Source: Candidatus Aminicenantota bacterium | GTDB lineage: Bacteria; Acidobacteriota; Aminicenantia; Aminicenantales; Aminicenantaceae | Direction: 5' to 3' | Length of the DNA: 10,542 nucleotides | Assembly: GCA_030633795.1 (NCBI GenBank) | Contig: DAOWCB010000023.1 | Span: forward strand, 1-10,542 | Part shown: piece after piece, positions 1 through 7,062 of the stretch | Numbering within the stretch: the stretch's first letter is position 1 | How the letters are laid out: each line of letters starts with the position of its first letter | Made by a program: the position numbers and the translations under genes | The notes under the pieces: model-generated | What the model saw: the letters and a program-made list of their open reading frames with translations, nothing else | Databases searched by the model: none | What the model was told of the DNA's origin: nothing

Positions 1-84
1 CCAATTGAACAGCGCTGTCCGCGCATTTCCCACATGCAGCAATCCCGTGGGACTGGGTGCAAACCGTACTCTTATTTTTTCCAT
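1..84 (-). CDS. gltX: Glutamyl-tRNA synthetase, N-terminal fragment (cut by window edge)
   Basis: This is the first 28 codons of a class I aminoacyl-tRNA synthetase, which attaches glutamate to tRNA-Glu in the cytoplasm. The reverse strand reads MEKIRVRFAPSPTG followed by LLHVGNARTALFNW. FAPSPTG and the HIGH-type ATP-binding motif (His17-Val-Gly-Asn20), then AR-TALFNW, are diagnostic of the GlxRS family and fit GltX best; a glutamyl-Q-tRNA synthetase or GlnRS cannot be wholly excluded from so short a piece. The ATG at 84 is chosen because the motif lies at the usual distance from it; no strong Shine-Dalgarno is visible upstream. It lies downstream of ispF on the same strand, as in many bacteria, but is separated from it by a terminator and about 540 bases, so it probably has its own promoter. 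The gene continues past position 1. Confidence 0.88.
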   Translation of the reverse strand, partial: MEKIRVRFAPSPTGLLHVGNARTALFNW

Positions 85-123
85 CGCAGATAATATTAAT
101 ACATTTTGTCCAAAAACCCAAAT

Positions 124-141
124 TCCTATTCGGTAATAGGA
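124..141. repeat. Perfect 7-bp hairpin upstream of gltX
   Basis: TCCTATT (124-130) and AATAGGA (135-141) are perfect complements around a CGGT loop. It lies 40 to 57 bases upstream of the gltX start, between gltX and the divergent small gene. On the gltX strand it is followed by a mixed G/T stretch rather than a clean U-run, so I do not call it a terminator. Its role is unknown; it could be a leader element or an operator. Confidence 0.4.
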
Positions 142-194
142 CATTCTCATCGATACATTCCTACTAAATCTATAAAATAAATTATTTTTGTAAT

Positions 195-210
195 GAAAAG
201 GCAACTTTTC
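195..210 (+). repeat. Small GNRA-tetraloop hairpin in the leader of the small plus-strand gene
   Basis: GAAAAG (195-200) and CTTTTC (205-210) pair perfectly around GCAA, a GNRA tetraloop. It lies 61 bases before the ATG at 271 in a very A/T-rich stretch that also holds ACGT-ATATATA-ACGT near 222-236. No convincing sigma-70 pair could be placed, so whether this is leader RNA or promoter DNA is open. Confidence 0.3.
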
Positions 211-270
211 TTGTCTACCTTACGTATATATAACGTTACAAAATGACAATAATATAAAAGGAGAATACAA

Positions 271-423
271 ATGAAATTCAAGACAAAGGTAGCCATTCTT
301 ATCGTGGCGGTATTGTTGACTTTTCTCGGATTTAACTTGATCACATCTCCAGCTGCTGTAGATATGATCAAAATCGGGACAGTAGACAAAATGGATTCCC
401 CGGTTCATCATGTTAAGGGATAA
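271..423 (+). CDS. Possible 50-aa small membrane or exported peptide, unknown function
   Basis: This is a 50-codon reading frame on the opposite strand to every other gene here. Its start is well supported: AAGGAG at 258-263 lies seven bases before the ATG. The protein begins MKFKTK, then has a hydrophobic stretch (about residues 7-28, VAILIVAVLLTFLGFNLI) followed by SPAAVD. That is the shape of a signal peptide or a single membrane anchor, leaving a short C-terminal tail ending HHVKG. I recognise no family. It sits alone between gltX (divergent) and the terminator that closes the ispF operon (convergent), which could also stop its transcript. A different frame stays open from 420 to 536, so a frameshifted remnant of a longer protein is possible. 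The good ribosome-binding site and signal-like N-terminus argue for a real start; its size and lack of a known family keep confidence moderate. Confidence 0.45.
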   Translation: MKFKTKVAILIVAVLLTFLGFNLITSPAAVDMIKIGTVDKMDSPVHHVKG

Positions 424-546
424 ATCTTCATGATAAAAAGACTGGTGAACCAAATCATCAGGATCTGGCATTGGCAAGCTGTCTATGGCTTCCGATATCA
501 GACTATTCCTATAAAATTAAGTTCGTACATGAATAATTCAAGGCAA

Positions 547-572
547 CCTGGATAATTTTTGAATTATCCAGG
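547..572. repeat. Perfect 11-bp palindromic hairpin
   Basis: CCTGGATAATT (547-557) and AATTATCCAGG (562-572) are exact reverse complements around TTTG, with a further T:G pair possible. There is no T-tract directly after either arm, so it is not by itself a terminator. Each arm resembles the inverted-repeat ends at 10042 and 10535 (CCTGGAT-T/A-ATT core), and a looser version, ATGAATAATTCAAGG, lies just upstream at 529-543. It may be a head-to-head remnant of the same repeat family. Confidence 0.6.
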
Positions 573-574
573 CT

Positions 575-624
575 AAAAAGGTTGCAGTTTTTCCAGATTC
601 CATGGAAACTGCAGCCTTTTTTTA
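575..624. terminator. Bidirectional intrinsic terminator closing the ispF operon
   Basis: The arms AAAAAGGTTGCAGTTT (575-590) and AAACTGCAGCCTTTTT (606-621) pair along 16 positions with one G-U wobble, and the stem can extend inward through TTCCA/TGGAA with a two-base bulge. A seven-T run follows on the plus strand (617-623) and a five-T run on the minus strand (complement of 575-579), so both the ispF-side transcript and the small plus-strand gene's transcript could end here. The stem overlaps the ispF stop codon (622-624), so termination comes immediately after translation of the last gene. Confidence 0.85.
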
Positions 625-1101
625 TTCCAGTCCAAGAAGCGCTTGCGCTACAGCTGCGATGGCCTCTCCTTGTCCGAGGGATCCGATCCCCTCATTGGTT
701 TTGGATTTGATGCCGAGGTCATTTGTCTGTATTTGGAGAAGGGGACACAAAACCTGTTTCATCTTGGCGATATGCGGACCGATCTTGGGGGATTCCGCGA
801 TGATGATGCAGTCTATATGATGGATACTCCCGCCTTTTTTGCGTACATGGTCCATGATGATTTCCAACAATTTTGTGCTTTGGATATTTCGATATCGGGG
901 ATCGGTGTCCGGAAAATATTGTCCTATATCTCCCTCCCCGATGGCTCCCAACAGGGCATCTATGATGGCGTGTATTAAGCAATCCCCGTCTGAATGCCCG
1001 GTCAATCCTTTGGAAAAGGGTATTTTGACGCCACCAAGAAAAAGCTTTTTTCCCTCATGAAGCCTGTGGATATCATACCCAATACCGATTTTAATCTTCA
1101 A
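622..1101 (-). CDS. ispF: 2-C-methyl-D-erythritol 2,4-cyclodiphosphate synthase
   Basis: IspF makes MEcPP from CDP-ME 2-phosphate, releasing CMP; it is a cytoplasmic homotrimer with a metal at each subunit interface. At 159 residues it has normal family length. GIGYDIHRL gives the metal ligands Asp10 and His12, GHSDGD gives His44, DIGQYFPDTDP spans 58-68, and the C-terminal nucleotide-binding block reads KSKTNEGIG then QGEAIA (132-149). That block usually reads K-A-T-T-T-E; here two of the threonines are Lys and Asn, while the Glu is kept. The start is a TTG: an in-frame ATG is absent, a GGAGG (1108-1112) lies six bases upstream, and the residues that follow match the family's N-terminus. It overlaps the end of ispD by 11 bases, so the two MEP enzymes are co-translated. 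Downstream is a terminator. Confidence 0.95.
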   Translation of the reverse strand: MKIKIGIGYDIHRLHEGKKLFLGGVKIPFSKGLTGHSDGDCLIHAIIDALLGAIGEGDIGQYFPDTDPRYRNIQSTKLLEIIMDHVRKKGGSIHHIDCIIIAESPKIGPHIAKMKQVLCPLLQIQTNDLGIKSKTNEGIGSLGQGEAIAAVAQALLGLE

Positions 1102-1756
1102 TCAAAGCCTCCGCTATTTTTAGGTCTTCCGTTGTCGTGATTTTCATGTTCCTCTGGTCACCCGGGATAACGAAGACATCCTTCCCAAGCCTTTCCACAA
1201 GAACTGCCTCATCCGTCCCGTAAAAATGGTCTTCCATCGCATGAACAAAAGCTTCCTTGAGCAGTGAGAAGGAAAAGCCTTGAGGAGTCTGGACTCTGAA
1301 AAACTGCCTTCTTTCTTCTGTCCGGAGAACCTTTTGTTCCTCCACACGTTTGATCGTATCTTCCAAAGGAACAACGGGAATCACCGCCCCTTTTTCCCTT
1401 GAGGCGTCGACAATCCTCCCGATCAGATCCTTCCCGACCAAAGGCCGAGCACCATCGTGGACGAGGATGATCTCGGTCTCCTGCGTATCCACACAGCTCA
1501 GCCCAGAATAAACAGAGGTTTGCCTTTTTTCTCCTCCTCTGGCGATGGCGGCAATCTTTTTGTACCTGTTCAGATATTCGTCTCCCGACCGATTTTGTCC
1601 CAACACAAGGATAATGCTGTCGATCGCTTCGTGTTCTTCAAATTTTTCCAAGCTCCAGTCCAAGATGGTTTTTCCCTTTAGCAGAGCAAACGGTTTGGCC
1701 GCACCGAACCGCTTTCCCTCTCCTGCAGCAACGATTATCGCTGAAACTTTATTCAT
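1091..1756 (-). CDS. ispD: 2-C-methyl-D-erythritol 4-phosphate cytidylyltransferase
   Basis: IspD joins MEP to CTP to give CDP-ME, the third step of the MEP pathway, in the cytoplasm. The 221-residue protein is typical in length. Visible motifs: AIIVAAGEGKRFG then KPF (6-23), the glycine-rich CTP-binding loop with a basic residue; GGEKRQTSVYSGL (74-86); VHDGARPL (99-106), the metal/CTP region; LEDTIK (131-136); RTEERRQFFRVQTPQGF (145-161); and TDEAVLVERLG (181-191) with GDQRNMKITTTEDL (199-212), which form the MEP pocket. The ATG at 1756 overlaps the stop of the upstream PIN-TRAM gene as ATGA, so translation is probably coupled. ispF follows with an 11-base overlap. The two are separate genes here, not the IspDF fusion found in some proteobacteria. 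No key residue appears lost. Confidence 0.96.
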   Translation of the reverse strand: MNKVSAIIVAAGEGKRFGAAKPFALLKGKTILDWSLEKFEEHEAIDSIILVLGQNRSGDEYLNRYKKIAAIARGGEKRQTSVYSGLSCVDTQETEIILVHDGARPLVGKDLIGRIVDASREKGAVIPVVPLEDTIKRVEEQKVLRTEERRQFFRVQTPQGFSFSLLKEAFVHAMEDHFYGTDEAVLVERLGKDVFVIPGDQRNMKITTTEDLKIAEALIED

Positions 1757-2745
1757 CCAGATTCTTCTTCGTTGTAACGTCCGAAGATCATTTTTCCCAC
1801 AGTTGTCTGGAGAACAGAGGTCACGGTGATTTCGACATTTTGCCCGATCATCTTGCGGGAGTTATCAACGACAACCATGGTTCCATCATCCAAATAGGCC
1901 ACTCCTTGGTCCCTTTCTTTTCCCTCCTTAAGGATAAACACATTGATCATCTCACCTGGAAGCACCACCGGTTTTAATGCATTAGCCAGCTCGTTGATAT
2001 TGAGGACCGAGACACCCTGAAGCTGGGCGATCTTGTTCAGGTTAAAATCATTGGTGATGATTTTGGCATCCATGTGTTTGGCCAATTCAATCAATTTGGA
2101 ATCCACATCCTCGATATCAGGAAAATCCAGCTCGGTTATCACGATGGAAACGCGCGAAGACTTTTGAAGTTGATCCAACACATCCATTCCTCGTCTTCCT
2201 CTCTGCCTCTTGACACTGTCAGCGGAATCCGCCACAAGCTGCAGCTCTTTGAGGATAAACTGGGGAACGACCAAATCGCCGTCTATGAATGCCGTGTCGC
2301 AAATATCGGAAATCCGGCCATCGATAATAACACTTGTATCAAGTATCTTGTGACTCCTCCCGGTCTTTTCCTCTCTGAAAAACCGGTTTAGATAGGTGGG
2401 ATCGAGCCACTCGTATTTGCGCGTGCCGACTAAAAATCCGACATAGGGCATGATCACAAGGAAAAAAATCCTGATAAACGTTGTGGTTACATCTTCTTGT
2501 GTGATGTTTTGGTAGATAGCTCCTAGCCCCCAACCGATCAACACGCCGGCAAATGTGCCGAGAGTGCTGCTCCATATGACCTGAAACTGACTCTTTCTGA
2601 TCCGAGTTTCCAGATAAATGAAAAGAACGCTCAAAAGAAAACCAACCATAATACCATAATAGGGGGATATTTGAAATGGCGGGAAAAAATATCCTACAGC
2701 AGATATTATGGCAACAATAAATAAACGAAATATTAAAACACTCAT
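1753..2745 (-). CDS. Membrane-anchored PIN/TRAM domain protein (YacL-like)
   Basis: This is a 330-residue protein with four predicted membrane helices at about 5-22, 30-48, 61-78 and 89-107, a PIN nuclease fold at about 133-250 and a TRAM RNA-binding domain at about 262-323. The PIN acidic residues are intact: Asp136 (ILDTS), Glu167 (LKEL), Asp215 (DVDSKLI) and Asp233 (TNDFN), so metal-dependent RNA cleavage is plausible. The TRAM part ends GKMIFGRY as in Bacillus YacL-type proteins, whose substrate is not well defined. I start at the ATG at 2745, preceded by AAAGG about eight bases upstream; a longer frame from 2823 would overlap radA by 56 bases and add a non-conserved lead. radA ends 22 bases upstream and ispD overlaps downstream. 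The radA-yacL-ispD order is a known conserved neighbourhood. Confidence 0.9.
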   Translation of the reverse strand: MSVLIFRLFIVAIISAVGYFFPPFQISPYYGIMVGFLLSVLFIYLETRIRKSQFQVIWSSTLGTFAGVLIGWGLGAIYQNITQEDVTTTFIRIFFLVIMPYVGFLVGTRKYEWLDPTYLNRFFREEKTGRSHKILDTSVIIDGRISDICDTAFIDGDLVVPQFILKELQLVADSADSVKRQRGRRGMDVLDQLQKSSRVSIVITELDFPDIEDVDSKLIELAKHMDAKIITNDFNLNKIAQLQGVSVLNINELANALKPVVLPGEMINVFILKEGKERDQGVAYLDDGTMVVVDNSRKMIGQNVEITVTSVLQTTVGKMIFGRYNEEESG

Positions 2746-2767
2746 TTTGGTAACCTTTATGAAAAAA

Positions 2768-4123
2768 TTAAAATATAATACCCAATGCTTCCTTAATATT
2801 GCCCACTCCAGCCAAGTCCACATCAGAGATGCCGTCTTTATCCAACTGAGAAAGGTTTCCTTTGGGAAGAACGACCGTATTAAAACCCAAAGAAACGGCT
2901 TCCTTGATCCTGGATAGAGGCTGGCTGACAGAGCGGACTTCCCCGCTCAGCCCCACCTCGCCAAACAAAGCAAAATCCGACGGGATGGCTTTGTTTTTCA
3001 AGCAGGATACGACAGCCATGATTGCGGCCAAATCCACCGCCGGTTCATCAAGCACCAATCCTCCCGCCACATTCAAGTAGATATCCTCCCCGGCAAACCC
3101 AAATCCCAGTTTTCTCTCGATAATAGCCAACAACATGGCGGTCCGGAAATGATCCAGCCCTACGGTCATCCGCCTGGGATTCCCAGAAAACAGCGTAGGA
3201 GAAACCAAGGCTTGGATCTCGGCCAACAGAGGCCGCGATCCCTTGATCGTACAGACCACCACGCTCCCGGTCTCATCCTTGGGCCTTTCTTTCAGGAAAA
3301 AGGCCGAAGGATTGGAAATGGCTTGAAGCCCACGGGCTCCCATTTCAAAAATGGCAAGCTCAGAAATGGGGCCGAACCTATTCTTCAGGGCCCGCAATAC
3401 TCTATGGCTGTGATCCCTTTCTCCCTCAAAATAGAGCACTACATCCACCATGTGCTCCAGCGATTTGGGGCCGGCTAGAGATCCTTCTTTGGTTATATGT
3501 CCTATCAGGAAACTGGAAATTTGGTTTTTCTTGGCAAACCGGAAAACCTGGTTGGTTACCTCCCTTACCTGACTGATCGTCCCGGGGCTGGAAGAAAGTT
3601 TCGCAGAATAGATGCTCTGGACCGAATCCATCACAAATATCTGCGGTCTCAGTTTCTCAGCCTGGGAAATGATTCTCTCCAGATTCGTCTCCGCCAACAG
3701 ATACAGACCACCGTCAGAAATCCCGAGGCGATCCCCTCGTATTTTGATCTGTTCCAGGGATTCCTCTCCGGAAACGTACAGCACCTTTTCCCCTTTTAAA
3801 CAAAAATCACGACTCACCTGGAGAAGCAGGGTGGACTTGCCTATTCCCGGCTCCCCGCCGATCAAAACCAGCGATCCCAGGACAACCCCTCCGCCCATGA
3901 CACGGTCAAGCTCTTTGATGCCTGTTTCTGCCCTCTTTTTATCCGCGTCTTTGACATCCTTATAAAGGAGTGGCTCCGATGGTGAAAAGGAATAGTCAGC
4001 TTGAATTTCCTCCACAACCTCCTCGATAAAAGCGTTCCACTCCCCGCAACTGGGACACCGGCCAAGCCATTTGGGCGAATGGGACCCACAATGTTGGCAG
4101 ATAAAGACAGCTTTATTCTTCAT
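2768..4123 (-). CDS. radA: DNA repair protein RadA (Sms)
   Basis: RadA is a RecA-related ATPase and branch-migration helicase that helps process recombination intermediates. The 451-residue protein shows the full family layout: a zinc finger C9-x2-C12 and C23-x2-C26 near the N-terminus (residues 9-26); Walker A GEPGIGKST at 90-98; Walker B FVMDS near 163; the RadA-specific KNRFG motif at 247-251; and a Lon-protease-like C-terminal domain from about residue 285 (DETGSVV through GEVGLSGEVRSV). The ATG at 4123 overlaps the mlaD stop as TGATG; a TTG one codon earlier is also in frame but less likely. In Bacillus the next gene would be disA, but here the membrane PIN-TRAM gene follows directly. 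Nothing suggests loss of function. Confidence 0.97.
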   Translation of the reverse strand: MKNKAVFICQHCGSHSPKWLGRCPSCGEWNAFIEEVVEEIQADYSFSPSEPLLYKDVKDADKKRAETGIKELDRVMGGGVVLGSLVLIGGEPGIGKSTLLLQVSRDFCLKGEKVLYVSGEESLEQIKIRGDRLGISDGGLYLLAETNLERIISQAEKLRPQIFVMDSVQSIYSAKLSSSPGTISQVREVTNQVFRFAKKNQISSFLIGHITKEGSLAGPKSLEHMVDVVLYFEGERDHSHRVLRALKNRFGPISELAIFEMGARGLQAISNPSAFFLKERPKDETGSVVVCTIKGSRPLLAEIQALVSPTLFSGNPRRMTVGLDHFRTAMLLAIIERKLGFGFAGEDIYLNVAGGLVLDEPAVDLAAIMAVVSCLKNKAIPSDFALFGEVGLSGEVRSVSQPLSRIKEAVSLGFNTVVLPKGNLSQLDKDGISDVDLAGVGNIKEALGIIF

Positions 4124-5496
4124 CAAAATCCAAATCTCATTCCCAGATAAAATTCTCTTTTTTCCGATAACGTGAAATCATCAAATCCCACAAGGATATG
4201 AACATATTTAGAGGCTACAAAGCTTGTCCAGGCCCGAAACCGGGGCCGTGGATTGCGGTTGAAATCAAAGCCCTCGAGCGTGAATATCACCTTGTCTTTG
4301 AATGCATACAAATCCAACCCGACACCGAACTTAGATTCCATGATCCCGGCTCGAGGAGCAAAAACACCCCAGCGGATTCCCCCCTGAGCAGAATAGGTGA
4401 ATTGATCCTGCCAGGGATCCCTAACGATTTGGGCGAGTAAAAACTTGTTAGAGGTGGGCCAAAATCCAATAGAAAGAGTACCTCTGAACAATTCGCTCTT
4501 GGCGAAATACTCTGCCCTTAATCCCATATCCACTCGCAAACTTGAAGCCGGGGTGATAATGTCTTGCAGGTCTTTTATGGTTTTCTCCGTCCTCTCGTAC
4601 AGGCTCGGATCTTCGATCAGCTTTCCCAGCGTGCCTTCTCCTTTATTTATTTTTTCCAAGGATTCGCTCAAGGTTTTTAAAGCCTCTTCCGCCCTGGATA
4701 TCAATTCCTTGATCCCCTCCATATTTCCTTTCAGACTTCCCCTGTTCTCCTCTACCGTGTCCTTAAGGATATGGATGAGTTCATCCAGATTCTGTGAGAT
4801 AGATTGGATATTCTGATCAAAGGTGTCTATTGCCTGCGCAGCTTTTTCCAGGCTCTGGGCGACATGAGGCTTGTTTTCACCGAGAAATTCCTTAATCTCT
4901 GCTGATACCATGGAAAGATTTTGGAGGATTTCCTTTATATTTACGCGTGCCTCTCCCTCCCCCAACAAATCTCGCAAGGTCTTGCTCGTGCTTTTGATGT
5001 CGTCCCCGACAGAAGAGAAAATTATCCCCAGTTGATCAAAACTAACCGGGGGTAAGCTCCCGATCGTTCCTCCGGGTTGTACGATTTCATCTTCCACGCC
5101 CGGTGTTATTTCGATATACTTTTCTCCTAAAAGTCCTAGCGAGGCGAGGGTGGCTTTGGAATCCCGGCTGATCTCGACATGCGGATTGATATCCATGGCT
5201 ACTTCTGCCTTGCTGTCCTTGAGACTGACGGCCTTAACTGCACCCACCTTTACACCTGCCATGCGGACCACGGTCTTTTTTTCCAAACCAGCCACTGTGC
5301 CAAAATGGGTGTAAAGCGTATAGCCCTTTTGCTCGAACATCGTGCTGAAATCTCCCACAACAAAAATAAACACCGCAAGGATTATCAGGCCAATCGCCAG
5401 GAAAATACCGACTTTTATTTCCTGCTGAAAACCTTTCTGCTGGCTTTCATCCGGATACCCTGGCTCTTCCTTTTTCTTTTTTCTGAATATTCCCAT
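4123..5496 (-). CDS. mlaD: MCE-domain lipid-transport protein, MlaD-type, with long C-terminal extension
   Basis: MlaD proteins form periplasmic rings on the MlaFE transporter and shuttle phospholipid across the periplasm. This one has a basic cytoplasmic start (MGIFRKKKKEE), one membrane helix at about 28-48 and an MCE domain at about 56-134 (VRMAGVKVGAV; ASLGLLGEKYIEITPG). A long helical, heptad-like region spans about 160-315 and includes the common MCE motif GEGTLGKLIEDPSLYERT (287-304). From about 321 to 457 the sequence changes to alternating polar and hydrophobic strands rich in Gly, Phe, Trp and Tyr, ending in MRFGF. At 457 residues it is about 2.5 times E. coli MlaD (183). The C-terminus looks like outer-membrane beta-strands with a terminal Phe, which is an inference. 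It follows mlaF by 33 bases and overlaps the radA start. No mlaB, mlaC or mlaA is in the window. Confidence 0.9.
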   Translation of the reverse strand: MGIFRKKKKEEPGYPDESQQKGFQQEIKVGIFLAIGLIILAVFIFVVGDFSTMFEQKGYTLYTHFGTVAGLEKKTVVRMAGVKVGAVKAVSLKDSKAEVAMDINPHVEISRDSKATLASLGLLGEKYIEITPGVEDEIVQPGGTIGSLPPVSFDQLGIIFSSVGDDIKSTSKTLRDLLGEGEARVNIKEILQNLSMVSAEIKEFLGENKPHVAQSLEKAAQAIDTFDQNIQSISQNLDELIHILKDTVEENRGSLKGNMEGIKELISRAEEALKTLSESLEKINKGEGTLGKLIEDPSLYERTEKTIKDLQDIITPASSLRVDMGLRAEYFAKSELFRGTLSIGFWPTSNKFLLAQIVRDPWQDQFTYSAQGGIRWGVFAPRAGIMESKFGVGLDLYAFKDKVIFTLEGFDFNRNPRPRFRAWTSFVASKYVHILVGFDDFTLSEKREFYLGMRFGF

Positions 5497-5529
5497 TTAA
5501 TTTCTCTTATGTAAAGTTTTTTTGATATG

Positions 5530-6279
5530 CTACCAGTTTTCTATCGGTCCTTCGGCCGCCCCGGTGATAAACTGTTGGATGATAGGATTATTAGAGTCTC
5601 GGATCTCTTCGGGGGACCCGGTGGCGATGATCTTTCCTTGATAGAGCATGGCAACCCGGTCCGCCACCTTATAAGTGCTGACCATGTCGTGCGTTATAAC
5701 GATAGACGTTACTTTCATGTCATTTTTCATCTGTATGATCAAATCATTTATCGCATCCGCCCTTATCGGATCGATCCCGGTCGATGGTTCATCATACAGA
5801 ATAATTTCTGGCTTGTAGGCGATGGCCCGGGCTAGACCTACCCTTTTCTTCATCCCTCCGCTCAATTCAAATGGCATCAGGTTTACAACTTCCCTCAAAC
5901 CCACGCGATGGAGGGCCTGACGTGCCATCTGTTCGATCTTCTGATGGGTGTAGTCTGTATACCTTTCCAGGCCAAAGCTGACATTCTGCAAAACCGTCAG
6001 GGAATCAAAAAGGGCTGCCCCTTGGAAAAGCATGGCGAACTTACGCCGGACCTTGTAGCGTTCCTCTTCGCTCAAACGGGTGGTCTCCACTCCATCCACG
6101 TAGATTTCGCCTCTATCCGGCATGATGAGGCCGATCAAGTGTTTGATCAAAATGCTTTTCCCGGAACCGCTCTGTCCCATGATGACCAAGGTCTCGCCCC
6201 TGTCGACCTCCAAGTTTATGCCTTGAAGGACCCTTTTTCCTCCAAAGGATTTATGCAAATCAATAACGCGTATCATCAT
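5530..6279 (-). CDS. mlaF: Phospholipid ABC transporter ATP-binding subunit MlaF
   Basis: MlaF is the cytoplasmic ATPase that drives the MlaE permease. Counting from the GTG discussed below, the protein has Walker A GQSGSGKS (36-43), a Q-loop at Gln87, the ABC signature LSGGMKKR (140-147), Walker B ILYDEP (161-166), D-loop STGIDP and the H-loop His198 (VITHDM). The length of about 249 residues and LSGGMKKR match the Mla/Ttg2A group of importers-or-exporters rather than amino-acid or metal transporters. Start: ATG at 6279 overlaps the mlaE stop as TGATG; a GTG three bases earlier (6282) and another ATG at 6276 are also in frame. No Shine-Dalgarno is visible, which fits translational coupling to mlaE. 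mlaD follows 33 bases downstream. It could alternatively be called Ttg2A. Confidence 0.95.
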   Translation of the reverse strand: MMIRVIDLHKSFGGKRVLQGINLEVDRGETLVIMGQSGSGKSILIKHLIGLIMPDRGEIYVDGVETTRLSEEERYKVRRKFAMLFQGAALFDSLTVLQNVSFGLERYTDYTHQKIEQMARQALHRVGLREVVNLMPFELSGGMKKRVGLARAIAYKPEIILYDEPSTGIDPIRADAINDLIIQMKNDMKVTSIVITHDMVSTYKVADRVAMLYQGKIIATGSPEEIRDSNNPIIQQFITGAAEGPIENW

Positions 6280-7061
6280 CACAAATTCGCAGGCAGCGCT
6301 TTGCTGAGAAAAAAGTTGAATATGAGAATAAGAATGCTGGAGATAACCACAGCCCGGGTCGTGGCCCTGCCCACGCCCTCAGCGCCCGCCTCGGTCTTCA
6401 GTCCTTGCCAACACCCGATGATGGCTATAATACCTCCGAAAAAGGTTGCCTTGATCAGGCCGCTCGCCACATCCCAAAATTCCAAGTACATAAGAGTGTT
6501 TCTTATGTATAGGAACCGATTCACGCCCATGACCATGACATTATAAAAATACCCTGCGAATATTCCGATTATATCTCCATACAGGGTCAAGCAGGGCAGC
6601 ATGACAATACAGGCCAGGGTCCGGGGAACCACGAGATAACGGATCGGATCGGCTCCTAGGCTGACAAGGGCATCGATTTGCTCTGTGATCCGCATGGTAC
6701 CTATTTCGGCGGCCATCGAAGAGCCCACCCTTCCGGAAACCATCAGCCCCACCAGGATCGGGATCAATTCTTTGGAAAGGCCCAAGGAAATAATCGGGCC
6801 TCCGTATGCCTCGGATCCTGGCCCGATTAAGCGGTGAAACGCGGAATAGGTCTGGAGTCCGAAAACAAGCCCACCGAATGCAGCAGTGAGAGAAACAACA
6901 GGAAGAGATCGGACCCCGATCTCTTCGAGCTGGTTGATGAAATTTTTCCTTTCCCACGGTTTTTTAAAGGTTCTCCTTATCGTTTGTCCAAGGAGAATCC
7001 CCACTTCTCCGATCTTTTGCAAAAAAAACAACAAAAACGTTTGTCTTTGACGAGGACGCAT
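6279..7061 (-). CDS. mlaE: Phospholipid ABC transporter permease MlaE
   Basis: MlaE is the inner-membrane permease that, with MlaF and the MCE protein MlaD, moves phospholipid between the membranes. From the ATG at 7061 it is exactly 260 residues, the same as the E. coli protein. It has an interfacial N-terminal helix (about 12-30) and about five membrane segments (55-75, 95-112, 147-175, 198-218, 236-255). The family block LMVSGRVGSSMAAEIGTMR then ITEQIDAL (106-132) is intact. An upstream in-frame TTG at 7097 would add 12 residues inside dnaB and has little support. The chosen ATG lies one base after the dnaB stop, so re-initiation is likely. Its stop overlaps the mlaF start. Confidence 0.95.
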   Translation of the reverse strand: MRPRQRQTFLLFFLQKIGEVGILLGQTIRRTFKKPWERKNFINQLEEIGVRSLPVVSLTAAFGGLVFGLQTYSAFHRLIGPGSEAYGGPIISLGLSKELIPILVGLMVSGRVGSSMAAEIGTMRITEQIDALVSLGADPIRYLVVPRTLACIVMLPCLTLYGDIIGIFAGYFYNVMVMGVNRFLYIRNTLMYLEFWDVASGLIKATFFGGIIAIIGCWQGLKTEAGAEGVGRATTRAVVISSILILIFNFFLSKALPANL

Positions 7062-7062
7062 T

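Noticed and set aside
147..477. Two minus-strand ORFs opposite the small 50-aa gene
   Set aside because: Their starts lack ribosome-binding sites, while the plus-strand frame has a strong one and a signal-like N-terminus.
4123..4126. TTG start for radA one codon before the ATG
   Set aside because: The ATG at 4123 makes a standard TGATG coupling with mlaD, and the extra residue has no support.
5908..6546. 212-codon plus-strand ORF across mlaF/mlaE
   Set aside because: It is antisense to two clear transporter genes, with no motif or ribosome-binding site.
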